Notes: a model not told the origin generated them from the letters alone. Positions 1 through 9,052 are shown, counted from the first letter of the stretch. The stretch: DNA of 64,000 nt from Chroogloeocystis siderophila 5.2 s.c.1 (GCF_001904655.1 NZ_MRCC01000005.1:62001-126000); one strand, 5' to 3'. Translations and numbers: made by a program.

Positions 1-107
1 ATAAAGAAGTTATTGCGAGTGGTTCGCGTCAGACTGTATTGCAACCAGAAAATATGAGCCGTGCTTATCGAGGTCAAGTTGTATTTTTCAATGGAGAAGC
101 AGCATAA
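1..107 (+). CDS. Metal ABC transporter ATP-binding protein, C-terminal end (partial)
   Basis: An open frame runs in from the left edge and stops with TAA at 105-107; only about 34 residues are visible, ending VVFFNGEAA. No ATPase motif lies inside the window. The assignment rests on position: the next gene on the same strand is a zinc/manganese-type ABC permease, and in such operons the ATPase usually comes first. The short tail, with residues like GSRQTVL and MSRAYRG, resembles the end of that ATPase family, where a helix is followed by a Tyr-Gly-containing strand. Function is inferred from context only. Confidence 0.5.
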   Translation, partial: KEVIASGSRQTVLQPENMSRAYRGQVVFFNGEAA

Positions 108-275
108 TTTAAAAGCTATTAGCTGAATTGGTAGTTGGTAATTGGCATAAAATTAATAATAGTGCTAATTGACCTTATACTTGAACATATTGCATTGGAA
201 GTAAAGGTTAGGCTCTTAACACTCAATAATCATAACTCTCAATTATCCTAACTCCTGACCTCTAAACCCTGCTGT

Positions 276-1172
276 ATGCTAGAAGCTATTATTGAACCGT
301 TGCAGTACAGTTTTATGCAGCGATCGCTCGTGATTGCTGTTTTAGTTGGCGTGATTTGTGCGATTGTCGGTAGCTATTTGATGGTACAACGCTTGGCGCT
401 ACTCGGAGATGCGATTAGCCATTCAGTGTTACCAGGACTCGCGATCGCATTTATTGTTGGTGCAGACATTTTTATCGGTGCTTTTATTGCGGGTGTTGTG
501 AGTACATTGGCTATTGCCTTGATTCGCACGCGATCACCGATTAAAGAAGATGCTGCAATGGGAATTGTTTTTTCGGCTTTTTTTGCCTTAGGAATTACGT
601 TAATTACTGTTGTACAAAAAACGAATAAAATCGACCTCAACCATTTTTTGTTTGGCAATATTTTGGGCGTAACTTCTCAAGATGTTTGGAATACAGCCAT
701 TATTTCTTTATTCGTAATTGCCGTTGTTTTCTTATTATACAAAGAATTATTATTTTACACGTTTGACCCAGTAGGCGCGCAAGCCGCTGGATTACCTGTC
801 AATCTCTTAAACTTTGGCTTGATGGTATTGATTGCGTTAACAATCGTTGCCAGTCTAACTGCGGTTGGTGTCATTTTAGTTTTAGCGCTACTGATTACCC
901 CAGGCGCTACCGCATATTTGCTCGTAAAGCGCCTCAATCAAATGATGATTTTAGGGGCGATTATTGGTATTCTTGCCAGTATTACAGGGATGTATCTTAG
1001 TTACTTTTATAATTTACCTTCGGGACCTGCAATCGTCTTAGTTGCCTCAGGCTTTTTTACGCTAGCGCTATTATTTAGCCCAAGACAAGGTATCCTAACT
1101 TATCCGCAGTCAAATGCACAAAAATGGGCTTTTTGGAAAGAGATTAAAAATTTACTGCGATCGCGTTCTTAA
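276..1172 (+). CDS. Metal (Zn/Mn) ABC transporter permease, ABC-3 family
   Basis: This 298-residue inner-membrane protein has the length and hydrophobic pattern of the ZnuB/MntB/TroC permeases, with about eight membrane segments. Near the N-terminus it has the family stretch GSYLMVQRLALLGDAISH (about residues 32-49) and in the second half the glycine/proline-rich LLITPGATAYLL typical of ABC-3 permeases. It would form the membrane channel for metal import with the ATPase whose end lies just upstream and a binding protein not seen here. The metal cannot be decided between zinc and manganese from the sequence. The 168-base gap before the ATG holds short heptamer-like repeats and no strong ribosome binding site. 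Confidence 0.88.
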   Translation: MLEAIIEPLQYSFMQRSLVIAVLVGVICAIVGSYLMVQRLALLGDAISHSVLPGLAIAFIVGADIFIGAFIAGVVSTLAIALIRTRSPIKEDAAMGIVFSAFFALGITLITVVQKTNKIDLNHFLFGNILGVTSQDVWNTAIISLFVIAVVFLLYKELLFYTFDPVGAQAAGLPVNLLNFGLMVLIALTIVASLTAVGVILVLALLITPGATAYLLVKRLNQMMILGAIIGILASITGMYLSYFYNLPSGPAIVLVASGFFTLALLFSPRQGILTYPQSNAQKWAFWKEIKNLLRSRS

Positions 1173-1206
1173 TAGTAATTTAAACTCTCGCCTCTGCTAA
1201 AATTGG

Positions 1207-1803
1207 CTAATTTGCCGGTGATGAGATCTGATTGAGAATCACGCCGACTTCTTGTATACCTGCGGAGTTGTTTTGCATCGCGTAAAGTTCTCTCGCTTTT
1301 TGTAGCGACGCCACCGCTTGCGAAATTTTGCCTTGACTCCAAAGCGCAACGCCTAAGTTTTGTCGCGAAACCGGATCGTTGGGATTAATCTGAATCGCCC
1401 GATTGAAAGCCGCGATCGCTTCGGCGAATTTACCTTGGCTACCAAGTGCAATTCCCAAATTGTTGTAAGTTTCAAAATTCCTCGGATTAATTTCAATCGC
1501 CCGATTGAATGCGGCGATCGCCTCAGCAAATTTGTTTTGATTACCTAGCGCTAACCCAAGGTTATTGTGCGCGTGTTCGTATTCTGGATAAATCGATATA
1601 GCCCGATTAAACGCGGTGATCGCTTCAGCTAACCTTCCTTGTTCAGCTAATTCCACTCCCTGATTGTTGTGAACTTCCGCTTGTTGTATTTCACTATGCA
1701 CCGCTGACACAACAGATACTTCTCGTGACAAACTTGGTTGAGTCAGAAGAACACTTGCAAATCCCGCTACGATTATTCCAGTACAACGCTTTTTCATTAA
1801 CAA
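1207..1803 (-). CDS. Small secreted TPR-repeat protein
   Basis: The 198-residue product starts with MLMKKRCTG and a hydrophobic core, a likely signal peptide of about 26 residues, and then carries three near-identical tetratricopeptide repeats (about residues 45-145) built on GVELAEQGRLAEAI, ALGNQNKFAEAI and ALGSQGKFAEAI, each followed by an FNRAI helix and an NP-type turn. A weaker fourth unit (LWSQGKISQAV) follows. TPRs are protein-interaction scaffolds, and the signal peptide puts this one in the periplasm or outside. It is convergent with the metal permease and divergent from the peroxiredoxin gene. The partner is unknown. The near-identity of the repeats suggests recent internal duplication. 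Confidence 0.8.
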   Translation of the reverse strand: MLMKKRCTGIIVAGFASVLLTQPSLSREVSVVSAVHSEIQQAEVHNNQGVELAEQGRLAEAITAFNRAISIYPEYEHAHNNLGLALGNQNKFAEAIAAFNRAIEINPRNFETYNNLGIALGSQGKFAEAIAAFNRAIQINPNDPVSRQNLGVALWSQGKISQAVASLQKARELYAMQNNSAGIQEVGVILNQISSPAN

Positions 1804-1957
1804 CTCCGCTTGGAGATACAGATAACTGTTGGTATAAAACGAGCTTTTTTATTCTTCTAGCTTAACTGGTTTGATCGTCGTTGCTTCTTATAACAAGTTC
1901 GCCTTAAAGATGCGATCACGCTAAGATAACAAAAGTTCATATTTGAGGGTGCTATCT

Positions 1958-2425
1958 ATGGCAGTTAAAGTTGGAGATACCGCTCCTGATTTTACGCTTC
2001 CTTCGCAAACAGGTACATCAGTTAAGCTAAGCGATCTTCGTGGCAAATCAGTTGTTTTGTTCTTTTACCCCAAAGATGACACACCAGGATGCACAAAAGA
2101 ATCATGTGCTTTTCGCGATCAATATGAAGTTTTTCAAAATGCTGGTGCAGAAGTAATTGGCGTTAGCGCTGACTCACCCGAATCACATCAACGATTTGCA
2201 GCTAAATATCAATTACCTTTTACGCTTTTAAGTGACACTGGTAATCAAGTACGAAAGCTGTACGGAGTTCCCGCTACACTTGGTTTATTACCAGGAAGAG
2301 TAACTTATGTGATCGATCCGCAGGGAGTCGTACAGCATATTTTCAACTCACAGTTTAACTTTCAAGGTCATGTAGACGAATCGTTGAAGACTTTGCAACA
2401 AATAGGGGTAAGGGGTGAGGGGTGA
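1958..2425 (+). CDS. prxQ: Peroxiredoxin Q / bacterioferritin comigratory protein
   Basis: This is a thiol peroxidase that reduces hydrogen peroxide and organic hydroperoxides with electrons from thioredoxin. The 155-residue product has the AhpC/TSA fold with peroxidatic Cys45 in [11 protein letters not shown] and, five residues on, Cys50, the resolving cysteine arrangement of the PrxQ group. The FYPKDDTPG stretch before Cys45 is diagnostic. The start is the ATG at 1958, preceded by GAGGGTG at 1945-1951; a TTG five codons upstream is less likely. The last residues (GVRGEG) are encoded by a heptamer tandem repeat that runs through the stop codon, so the tail is probably not functional. The gene stands alone. 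Confidence 0.93.
   Translation: MAVKVGDTAPDFTLPSQTGTSVKLSDLRGKSVVLFFYPKDDTPGCTKESCAFRDQYEVFQNAGAEVIGVSADSPESHQRFAAKYQLPFTLLSDTGNQVRKLYGVPATLGLLPGRVTYVIDPQGVVQHIFNSQFNFQGHVDESLKTLQQIGVRGEG
2404..2424. repeat. Heptamer tandem repeat overlapping the prxQ 3' end
   Basis: Three consecutive heptamers, AGGGGTA, AGGGGTG and AGGGGTG, run into the prxQ stop codon. They belong to the STRR-type heptanucleotide family seen elsewhere in this window. Confidence 0.75.
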
Positions 2426-2485
2426 GTTAATAGGATTTTCTTAACTTCTGTGCACCCCTGCGCTAAAATTATGTAAAGCTACAAC

Positions 2486-3124
2486 TTAATAATGATGTGC
2501 TTTTTCTGCTGGTGAGGTAGTTTCAACGTTACCGTTTTTGCTATTACCATTGCTATTACGCGGTTGAATCACGCCATAACCACCGTGGTTGCGTTCGTAG
2601 ATGACGTTGATTTCTCCGGTTTCGGCGTTGCGGAACATATAAAAGTCGTGATCGACTAATTGTAGCTGTTCCAACGCTTCAGTAATTGTCATTGGTGGCA
2701 TGGCAAAGTATTTTGTCCGCACGACTTCTTCAGGAAGTTCAGGAGTGCGATCGCCGATGAGATCTTCGACCACCGGTGCTGGTTCAACTGCGATACTCGT
2801 TTTTTCGGGAACTTGTGTTTTCTTATCGTGGCGCTTCTCTTTATATTTCCGGAGTTTGCGGGCAATTTTATCCGCTACCATGTCGATACTAGCGTATAAG
2901 TTTTCACTACTCTCCTCGGCACGAATCACACTTCCGTTGGCGTAAATCGTTACTTCTGCGGCTTGCTTATCATTGATTCGCGGATTGCGTGCGACTGATA
3001 AATGCACATCCACTTCATTCGTCAAATTTTGAAAGTGATTTACTGCCTTTTCAATTTTCTGATGTACATATTCGCGAATTCCATCAGTAATTTCAATGTT
3101 TTTGCCGTGGATGACTAGCTTCAT
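2486..3124 (-). CDS. lrtA: Long-form ribosome hibernation promoting factor (LrtA)
   Basis: This protein binds the 30S subunit and, in its long form, pairs 70S ribosomes into inactive 100S dimers in the dark or under starvation. The 212-residue product has the N-terminal HPF/RaiA domain (about 1-100, with [20 protein letters not shown]), a charged linker ([12 protein letters not shown]) and the C-terminal dimerisation domain (about 140-195, with [17 protein letters not shown] and [13 protein letters not shown]). The start is the ATG at 3124, behind CCGGAGAA on the minus strand; an in-frame extension to 3166 has no such site. In cyanobacteria lrtA is repressed by light and its mRNA has a long leader, which fits the roughly 500-base gap upstream. 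Confidence 0.93.
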   Translation of the reverse strand: MKLVIHGKNIEITDGIREYVHQKIEKAVNHFQNLTNEVDVHLSVARNPRINDKQAAEVTIYANGSVIRAEESSENLYASIDMVADKIARKLRKYKEKRHDKKTQVPEKTSIAVEPAPVVEDLIGDRTPELPEEVVRTKYFAMPPMTITEALEQLQLVDHDFYMFRNAETGEINVIYERNHGGYGVIQPRNSNGNSKNGNVETTSPAEKAHHY

Positions 3125-3641
3125 ATTCAATTCTCCGGCTGACGTACTCTGTCTAAAATGAAACAAAATGTTAGGGAAACGACTACTTCTTGTGACAACA
3201 AATTGCAGCTTGAATCACTCAGTATTAAAGCGCAAGTTTTACTTTTTTAGTCTTCAAGTATAAACTCAAAATTCGTTGCTACTTCTACCACACTTTTGAC
3301 TACATAAGACAACTAAATCTTATAGTTGTGACGAGAATGATATCTTCCCTGTAAGGATTTGCTTGCTTTGTTACCTTATTAGGAGGTTTTCTATTATGCA
3401 TTAACTGCCGCTATAGATGTCAATGGCTGCATATCATTTCCCGACTGTAGCAGGCGTGGTTTTCTAAGAAGCTGTTTCCTCCATGTTCATTTGAGGTTAT
3501 ATATTTACCTTAACACTTTGTATTCTACCTAATATAGCACTTTGAGACTCTCTTTAAGAACCTTTGCAACTTTTGACATTTCTTGATTTCATAATTTGAA
3601 AATGAAATGAACTGTGTTGATCGTTATGCTGAAATTCTGCT
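3125..3641 (-). promoter_or_regulatory. lrtA leader / lrtA-lipB intergenic region
   Basis: This 517-base gap separates the divergent lrtA and lipB genes and has no real gene. A long lrtA leader is expected from other cyanobacteria. Read on the minus strand it holds an eight-codon frame (MNMEETAS, 3490-3464) with GGAGG inside it (3482-3478), and about 95 bases downstream the sequence CCTCCT (3386-3381), identical to an anti-Shine-Dalgarno core. The transcription start is not visible, and the regulatory role is inference. Confidence 0.35.
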
Positions 3642-4367
3642 ATGTTGCTTGAGAAAAAGTCATTATTTTATACTTTCGTTGTGAGCCAAAGTCGCCAATG
3701 TTTGCTATACAAACCAGGAACCGTACCCTATAAAACAGCGTGGGAATGGCAGCGATCGCTTTTGCAACAGCGGATCAATGATTTTTCGCTCGCAGATGGT
3801 TTAATTTTGCTCGAACATCCGCCAGTGTATACTTTAGGACAAGGTGCCGACCCCAATTTTATTAACTTTGATATTGACAAAAGTATCTATAATGTGCAAC
3901 GCGTTGAACGCGGCGGCGAAGTGACGTATCATTGTCCTGGTCAACTCGTTGGCTACCCGATTTTAAATCTGCAATATCATCGCAAAGACTTGCATTGGTA
4001 TCTGCGCCAGTTAGAAGAAGTCTTAATTCGCGTTTTAGCCGTTTACGGATTGCACGGAGAACGTTTTCCAGGGTTAACAGGCGTTTGGCTAGAAGGTTAC
4101 AAAGTGGCGGCGATCGGAATTAAAGTGAGTCGTTGGGTGACAATGCACGGCTTTGCCTTAAACGTATGTCCTGATATGACAGGCTTTGAACGCATTGTTC
4201 CCTGTGGTATTTCTGATAAACCTGTTGGCAGTCTATCGCAATGGATTCCTGATATTACTTTAGAGCAAGTCATCCCGCACGTTACTCAAGCTTTCGCCAC
4301 AGTCTTTGAGGTTGAGATGGAAGAAGCTGAAGTAACTTGTTTACATACGCTAGCCAATAGTCATTAA
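3642..4367 (+). CDS. lipB: Octanoyltransferase LipB
   Basis: LipB moves the octanoyl group from acyl carrier protein to lipoyl domains of dehydrogenase complexes and the glycine cleavage H protein, the first step of de novo lipoate synthesis. The 241-residue product has the signature [18 protein letters not shown] (about 90-107), catalytic Lys154 in GYKVAAIG and catalytic Cys188 in IVPCGI; their 34-residue spacing equals that of the E. coli pair Lys135/Cys169. The ATG at 3642 is assumed, but a GTG at 3681 would give an N-terminus closer to the usual family start. Its stop overlaps the stop of the convergent bgtA gene. A separate lipoate-ligase-like gene lies at 34.5-35.2 kb. Confidence 0.93.
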   Translation: MLLEKKSLFYTFVVSQSRQCLLYKPGTVPYKTAWEWQRSLLQQRINDFSLADGLILLEHPPVYTLGQGADPNFINFDIDKSIYNVQRVERGGEVTYHCPGQLVGYPILNLQYHRKDLHWYLRQLEEVLIRVLAVYGLHGERFPGLTGVWLEGYKVAAIGIKVSRWVTMHGFALNVCPDMTGFERIVPCGISDKPVGSLSQWIPDITLEQVIPHVTQAFATVFEVEMEEAEVTCLHTLANSH

Positions 4368-5128
4368 CTCCTAACTCCTTCATTCAAACGACTCAAAAAC
4401 GCACGTAAGCGATCGCTTTTAGGATGCGTTAACACTTCTCGCGCTGAACCTTGTTCCTCAACTTGACCTTGATTTAAAAACATAACTCGACTTGCAACTT
4501 CTCGTGCGAACTGCATTTCATGAGTAACAACAACCATTGTCATTCCATCCGCAGCTAGTTGTTGCATTACCTGCAAAACCTCACAGACAAGTTCAGGATC
4601 TAAGGCGCTAGTTGGTTCGTCAAATAAAATTACCTGCGGATTCATACACAAACTTCGCGCGATCGCAACTCTTTGCTTTTGTCCGCCAGAAAGTTGTTCG
4701 GGGTAGGCGCTGGCTTTATCAAATAACCCGACTTTTTCTAAATAAAATGCTGCAAGTTGCGCGCTTTCTTTGGCTGATTTACCTAAGACTTTCCGCTGCG
4801 CGATCGTCAGATTCTCTAATACACTCAAGTGTGGAAACAAATTAAATTGCTGAAAGACCATTCCCACTTGCGATCGCAATTGTCGCAGTTGGCGATAATT
4901 CAACTTGGGCTTAGATAAATCCATCCCGTTGACAACTAACCGTCCACCATCAATGGCTTCGAGGCGATTAAAGCAACGCAACAGCGTACTTTTACCACAG
5001 CCCGATGAACCAATAATTGCCACAACCTCACCACGATGGATTTCACCGCTGATTCCGCGCAGTACCCGCAGCGAACCAAAGTTTTTTTCGATATTTTCAA
5101 ACGTAATTGCAGCGGTGGAGTTGACCAT
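4364..5128 (-). CDS. bgtA: Amino-acid ABC transporter ATP-binding protein (BgtA/GlnQ type)
   Basis: This 254-residue ATPase powers polar amino-acid uptake. It shows Walker [10 protein letters not shown] (40-48), the Q-loop in [10 protein letters not shown], signature LSGGQKQR (146-153), Walker [15 protein letters not shown] and the switch histidine in VVTHEM (His203). The pattern [18 protein letters not shown] is typical of the GlnQ/HisP subgroup. It is divergent from bgtB, the fused binding-protein/permease, and the two should form one transporter; in Synechocystis BgtA with BgtB imports basic amino acids and glutamine. A GTA-N8-TAC box lies between the two genes with a well-spaced -10 for this gene. 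The symbol follows that precedent, and the substrate is not proved. Confidence 0.85.
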   Translation of the reverse strand: MVNSTAAITFENIEKNFGSLRVLRGISGEIHRGEVVAIIGSSGCGKSTLLRCFNRLEAIDGGRLVVNGMDLSKPKLNYRQLRQLRSQVGMVFQQFNLFPHLSVLENLTIAQRKVLGKSAKESAQLAAFYLEKVGLFDKASAYPEQLSGGQKQRVAIARSLCMNPQVILFDEPTSALDPELVCEVLQVMQQLAADGMTMVVVTHEMQFAREVASRVMFLNQGQVEEQGSAREVLTHPKSDRLRAFLSRLNEGVRS

Positions 5129-5158
5129 ATCCCTGTCTCACAAGGCGAAGTTTTGTAG

Positions 5159-5201
5159 AAATTATTTCAGATGCACCACAGTTGATTGTAATCTTGTCTA
5201 C
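5159..5201 (-). promoter_or_regulatory. Likely NtcA-activated promoter of bgtA (shared intergenic region with bgtB)
   Basis: A perfect NtcA box, GTAATCTTGTCTAC (GTA-N8-TAC), lies at 5188-5201. Read toward bgtA it is followed after 23 bases by TAATTT (5164-5159), matching the class II layout GTAN8TAC-N20-24-TAN3T. Toward bgtB the nearest TAN3T (TAGATT, 5231) is 29 bases away, so the fit is poorer on that side. NtcA activates nitrogen-acquisition genes when nitrogen is limiting. Confidence 0.6.
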
Positions 5202-5277
5202 ATCCGAGTCAACTAACTTAGGATTGAATTTAGATTGACATCTACTCAAGGCGCAGAGAATACCGAGGAGAAAGACA

Positions 5278-6813
5278 ATGATGGCGGGATTGGCTAAGCA
5301 CTGGCTGCGTCTGAGTGTGGTAGTGGGCTTATGTTGTTTACTCTTATTTGCAGGTTGTCAAAATAATTCTGATTCTCCTGCTGCTGGTAGAACCCTCACC
5401 GTTGCTGTTGAAGGAACATATCCGCCATTTGAGTTTCAGTCACCCGATGGCGAGTTGCAAGGCTTTGATGTTGACTTGATGAATGCGATCGCCCAAGAAG
5501 AAGGATTTACGATTCGCTATCAAAATTTGCCGTTTGCAGGGATGATTCCTGCACTACAAGCGCGAACAATCGATGCGGCGATTGCGGCGATGACGATTAC
5601 CGAAGAACGTGCCAAAACCGTTTCTTTCTCGCGTCCTTACTTCAAATCAGGACTGGCGATCGCAACTAGTGCAAACAATCAAGATATTACCAGTTTTGAG
5701 TCGCTCCAAAATCGACGCATTGCGGTTCAAATCGGTACAACTGGGGCGCTAGAAGCCGCGAAAGTTCCTGGTGCGCAAGTTCGCAGCTTTGATGACGCGC
5801 CGACAACTTTACGCGAATTACTCAATGGCAATGTTGACGCAGTACTCCACGATCAGCCTGTCATCTTATACGCGATTCAAACGGGTAACGTCCAAGGAGT
5901 TCGAGTTGTTGGCGATCTCCTGACTGAAGAATATTTTGGCATTCCCACGCCCAAAGGTTCGCCAAACTTAGCCTTAATCAATCAAGGATTAACAACTCTA
6001 CTCGAAAACGGCACGTATAACCAAATTTATCAAAAATGGTTTGGTGTAGAACCTCCCCCCTTACCTGAAAGACTACCGTTCCAAGAAGAAACCGCCACAG
6101 GTGGCGCACCGTTTATCGTCACCGCAGTTAATGTCATTGTTCGCGCATTACCTTCTTTACTTCGTGGTGCTTTAATTACACTGCAACTGACGGCGTTTTC
6201 TGTCGTCTTGGGTATGATCGCGGGTTCGCTGATTGGAATTATCCGCCTTTCTAAAATTTTGCCAATTCGTTGGGCTGCTAGAGCATATATCGATTTCTTT
6301 CGTGGTACGCCTTTACTCGTACAAATTTTTATGATTTACTTTGGCATACCTGCGATCGCCCAAGAACTCGGTTTTACTTTCAATCTCAATCGTCTCGCCG
6401 CCGCTGTACTTGCCTTAAGTCTCAACAGCGCGGCGTATATTGCAGAAATTGTCCGTGGTGGGATTCAATCGATTGAGTCTGGACAATCAGAAGCTTCGCA
6501 ATCATTGGGGATGAGTTCGGTGCAAACGATGCGTTATATTATCTTTCCCCAAGCTTTCCGCCGGATGTTACCTGCTTTAGGAAATGAGTTTATTAGCTTG
6601 CTAAAAGATACAAGTTTGGTTGCGGTAATCGGGTTTGAAGAACTATTCCGCCAAGGTCAACTGATCGTTGCTGAAAACTATCGCTCGTTTGAAATTTACG
6701 CCACCGTTGCCATCATTTATCTCTGTCTCACCCTACTATCGTCCCAAGCCTTCAGCTACTTCGAGCGGTGGATGAATCCTGCTGTGCGTTCTCGCCGCAA
6801 AGCTCGCGCCTAA
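5278..6813 (+). CDS. bgtB: Fused amino-acid-binding protein and ABC permease (BgtB type)
   Basis: This 511-residue protein joins two transporter subunits. Residues 1-27 form a lipoprotein signal ending in the lipobox LFAGC (Cys27). Residues about 37-258 are a family-3 solute-binding domain (VAVEGTYPPFEF, GFDVDLMNAIA, MTITEERAKTVSFSRPY). Residues about 280-500 are a HisM-type permease with several membrane helices and the coupling motif EASQSLGMSSVQTMRYIIFPQA, which contacts the ATPase. The binding domain would sit outside the membrane, tethered to its own channel. GAGGAG at 5264-5269 supports the ATG at 5278 (an adjacent ATG at 5281 is equally possible). Its ATPase partner is the divergent bgtA. 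Confidence 0.88.
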   Translation: MMAGLAKHWLRLSVVVGLCCLLLFAGCQNNSDSPAAGRTLTVAVEGTYPPFEFQSPDGELQGFDVDLMNAIAQEEGFTIRYQNLPFAGMIPALQARTIDAAIAAMTITEERAKTVSFSRPYFKSGLAIATSANNQDITSFESLQNRRIAVQIGTTGALEAAKVPGAQVRSFDDAPTTLRELLNGNVDAVLHDQPVILYAIQTGNVQGVRVVGDLLTEEYFGIPTPKGSPNLALINQGLTTLLENGTYNQIYQKWFGVEPPPLPERLPFQEETATGGAPFIVTAVNVIVRALPSLLRGALITLQLTAFSVVLGMIAGSLIGIIRLSKILPIRWAARAYIDFFRGTPLLVQIFMIYFGIPAIAQELGFTFNLNRLAAAVLALSLNSAAYIAEIVRGGIQSIESGQSEASQSLGMSSVQTMRYIIFPQAFRRMLPALGNEFISLLKDTSLVAVIGFEELFRQGQLIVAENYRSFEIYATVAIIYLCLTLLSSQAFSYFERWMNPAVRSRRKARA

Positions 6814-7047
6814 AAATGAAACTGCTACAGTATTGTCTTTTGGATACTTTCAAAACGAATTTTTTTAGCTACTTTGCGTTTTCATCCATATTTATAGTAT
6901 GATATTATTCATAATGGGTGTCTTAAACGAAAGTTTTATTGTTTATATTTCCATCAAAAAACAATAACAGCAAGAAACTAGGGGAGAAGCAAGCCTTATC
7001 ATCTCCTATCTTCGCATCATAAATTCATCCTAACTTTCCTGCTTTTT
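6814..7047. other. Intergenic gap between convergent bgtB and the thermonuclease gene
   Basis: An AT-rich gap of 234 bases. I see no gene and no clear terminator with a T-run; only weak dyads such as GGAGA/TCTCC around 6982-7006. Confidence 0.4.
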
Positions 7048-7602
7048 TCACTTTCGGCTTCGGTATTGCCAAGGCTCAACAAAACGTGCATCACTCCAGA
7101 CACCTGTGCGCTGACTTTTAGCTTTAGCTTCCGCTTGTTCAACAGCAGTAGCACTCGGACAATTTTTGAGATAAGGACGGTAAACCAGTGCGAGTCCTTC
7201 ACGTGCCAAAACTTCTTGAATCAAAGTGCCATCAGCAAGACGCACTTCGGCAATTTGGCGACCATAGCGATCGCTATCCGTAATCTTTAAAGCAACGCGA
7301 TCGCCTTTCTGATCGATTAGTTGCTGAACGCGCTGTTGCGCTTTCATTCCCCAGTTAAACTGATTACGCGCAATCTTATTTTTCGTGTATTTTTCTTGAT
7401 GAGAATGCGGTATTTCTGGAGCATCAACACACGCGAAGCGGACGTGAATTTTAGCTTTTTTGGTATCAATCACCGTAATCGTATCGCCATCGCTGACTTT
7501 TAGTACAGTGTATTGTGCGTGTGGAATTAGAAATTGCCACGCACCCAATCCTAAGAGAATAATCGCGCACACTAGAAGAAGCGATCGCACAGGTAGTTTC
7601 AC
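7048..7602 (-). CDS. Membrane-anchored thermonuclease (staphylococcal nuclease family)
   Basis: This 184-residue protein begins with a hydrophobic anchor or signal segment (LLLVCAIILLGLGAWQFL, about 8-25) and continues as an SNase-like OB-fold domain. The landmarks are VLKVSDGDTITV, RFACVDAPEI (an Arg and the acidic DAPE pair), DSDRYGRQIAEVRL (the second catalytic Arg region), EGLALVYRPYL and TGVWSDARFVEPWQYR. The family cleaves DNA and RNA with calcium. Secretion or anchoring suggests periplasmic nucleic-acid turnover, though the biological role in cyanobacteria is not settled. The start codon is GTG at 7602, preceded by GAGGTT on the minus strand. No operon partner is close. Confidence 0.85.
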   Translation of the reverse strand: MKLPVRSLLLVCAIILLGLGAWQFLIPHAQYTVLKVSDGDTITVIDTKKAKIHVRFACVDAPEIPHSHQEKYTKNKIARNQFNWGMKAQQRVQQLIDQKGDRVALKITDSDRYGRQIAEVRLADGTLIQEVLAREGLALVYRPYLKNCPSATAVEQAEAKAKSQRTGVWSDARFVEPWQYRSRK

Positions 7603-7643
7603 AACCTCAAACCCGAATTGCTACCCGTGCGATATTAGCAGAT

Positions 7644-7662
7644 GTGAGGGGTGAGGAGTGAG
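7644..7662. repeat. Heptamer tandem repeat
   Basis: GTGAGGG, GTGAGGA and GTGAG in tandem, the same heptamer family as at 2404-2424, just upstream of the thermonuclease gene. Confidence 0.6.
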
Positions 7663-7779
7663 TTTTGTTAGCTACCGCAATGCGTTAGCACGTTTTGAAT
7701 TGTTCGCGAAGAAAGGTGCCAAAGCCATTAGATAAATAACTCCTAACTCTCTCAAGACCCCTTTGCTTCTCTGCTTTCA

Positions 7780-8124
7780 TCACTTGCGGCTACCAACTAA
7801 CTCGCGTTCTTCTACTACTTGTTCAACCGCTGGAGTATCCAGCATCTCTAGTGCTTCGTATTCAGCGCGATCAATAACAGGATCAGATTGACGCGAACGG
7901 CGCGACCAATAAACGCCACCCACTGCGAGTAAACCTGAGAGTAGCGCGAATCCTGCTACGTTGGAATTATTCGTTGTCGGATTCATGCTTGGTGATGACT
8001 GATTTACAGAATTGACCGCAAGCTTAGAGCTAAAGGGACACGCTTGAGCCGGATTAGAATTAACGAAAGTGGTTCCCGCGATCGCCGCAACCGAGACAAG
8101 AGTAATGAGGTGACTTGGTTTCAT
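7780..8124 (-). CDS. Small exported protein with C-terminal membrane anchor, function unknown
   Basis: I do not recognise this gene. The likely start is the ATG at 8124, giving 114 residues that begin MKPSHLITLVSVAAIAG, a signal peptide with probable cleavage near PAQA. A Ser/Asn/Pro-rich linker follows, then one membrane span (GFALLSGLLAVGGVYW), then a basic stop-transfer cluster (SRRSRQ) and an acidic tail rich in Glu and Val. This layout resembles a sortase-less surface anchor or a small assembly factor. The frame stays open upstream to 8199, but that extension has no membrane-targeting logic. It is divergent from the ferritin-like gene. Confidence 0.5.
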   Translation of the reverse strand: MKPSHLITLVSVAAIAGTTFVNSNPAQACPFSSKLAVNSVNQSSPSMNPTTNNSNVAGFALLSGLLAVGGVYWSRRSRQSDPVIDRAEYEALEMLDTPAVEQVVEERELVGSRK

Positions 8125-8308
8125 AATGTTCTGCGGTAAAAAGACAACTTCTGAATTAATCTTACGATGCGTAAGATTGTTCTTAATTTTGCACAACATT
8201 TAAAATACTGCCAAATATAATTTACTGATGTATCAGATATTGCCACCCTAATTAGAAATTAGTGATTAGGATCAATGATGTAACCTCCTCATACAGCATA
8301 AGTAGATC

Positions 8309-9052
8309 ATGAACTTTCTCACACTCGTTCTACACTTAGCTGGTTCTAGTGCTGCATCGTATGTAGCAGCGCGGCAAATTCGCGATCCCTTAACGCGTCC
8401 TAATGTATTAGCTGGGTTCCAACTTGCAGAATCAGGTTCAGTTCCATTTTTAGAAGCACTGAGTAAACGCGCAGCAGCAGAAGGCGATGCTTGGCTTGCA
8501 GAAAAACTGACAAAACACGCCGCAGATGAAACTCGACACGGTCATATTTTTGCTCATGCCTTAAAACAACTCGACAAACAAGTTATAGACTTCAAAAACC
8601 TTCCCAAACCGTCTGATGATAAGCCAAATGAGCGGCGCAGTCCTTTCTTTGCAGCTTACTTTGAGGGATATTCTCCTGAACAGCTTAAACCAGACAATAT
8701 CGACTGGAAAGTTTTTATGCCTAGCACCTACATTTTAGAGCTAGACGCAAGTAAAGACTTTGCGCGGATGGCAAATGTGTTACCAGAAGATGACGCAACT
8801 GCGCGAAACCTCAAAAAAGGAATGCTAAGTATTGCCCAAGATGAAACAGGTCATGCCGCATACTTATATGAAGCAATGACCCGTAGAATGTCAGTTGTTG
8901 AAGTACAACAACTCGTTGATGAATGGCGCACTCGTAAGGTTAATGCGTTATTAGCAATGGTTGGTGGTTTGCTACAACGTAGCGGACAAATGCCATCACT
9001 TGTACAAGATGCTGCACCCGCAGACGTGTCTGATGAACTAACTGCGGCTTAA
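8309..9052 (+). CDS. Ferritin-like diiron domain protein
   Basis: The 247-residue product has the four-helix ferritin-like carboxylate pattern: Glu41 in the first helix, Glu74 and His77 in DETRHGH, Glu144 in the third helix and Glu179 and His182 in QDETGHAAY. Two ExxH motifs with two further glutamates are what a diiron centre needs. Family members include rubrerythrin-like peroxidases, MiaE-type hydroxylases and oxygenases. The substrate here is unknown, and no rubredoxin-like metal site is present. It overlaps by four bases, stop to stop, with the convergent secreted-protein gene at 9049-9390. The start ATG at 8309 lacks a strong ribosome binding site. Confidence 0.72.
   Translation: MNFLTLVLHLAGSSAASYVAARQIRDPLTRPNVLAGFQLAESGSVPFLEALSKRAAAEGDAWLAEKLTKHAADETRHGHIFAHALKQLDKQVIDFKNLPKPSDDKPNERRSPFFAAYFEGYSPEQLKPDNIDWKVFMPSTYILELDASKDFARMANVLPEDDATARNLKKGMLSIAQDETGHAAYLYEAMTRRMSVVEVQQLVDEWRTRKVNALLAMVGGLLQRSGQMPSLVQDAAPADVSDELTAA

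Noticed and set aside
3381-3404. AGGAGG followed by ATG CAT TAA on the plus strand
   Set aside because: The start-stop frame encodes only two residues. The sequence is more meaningful as CCTCCT in the lrtA leader on the other strand.
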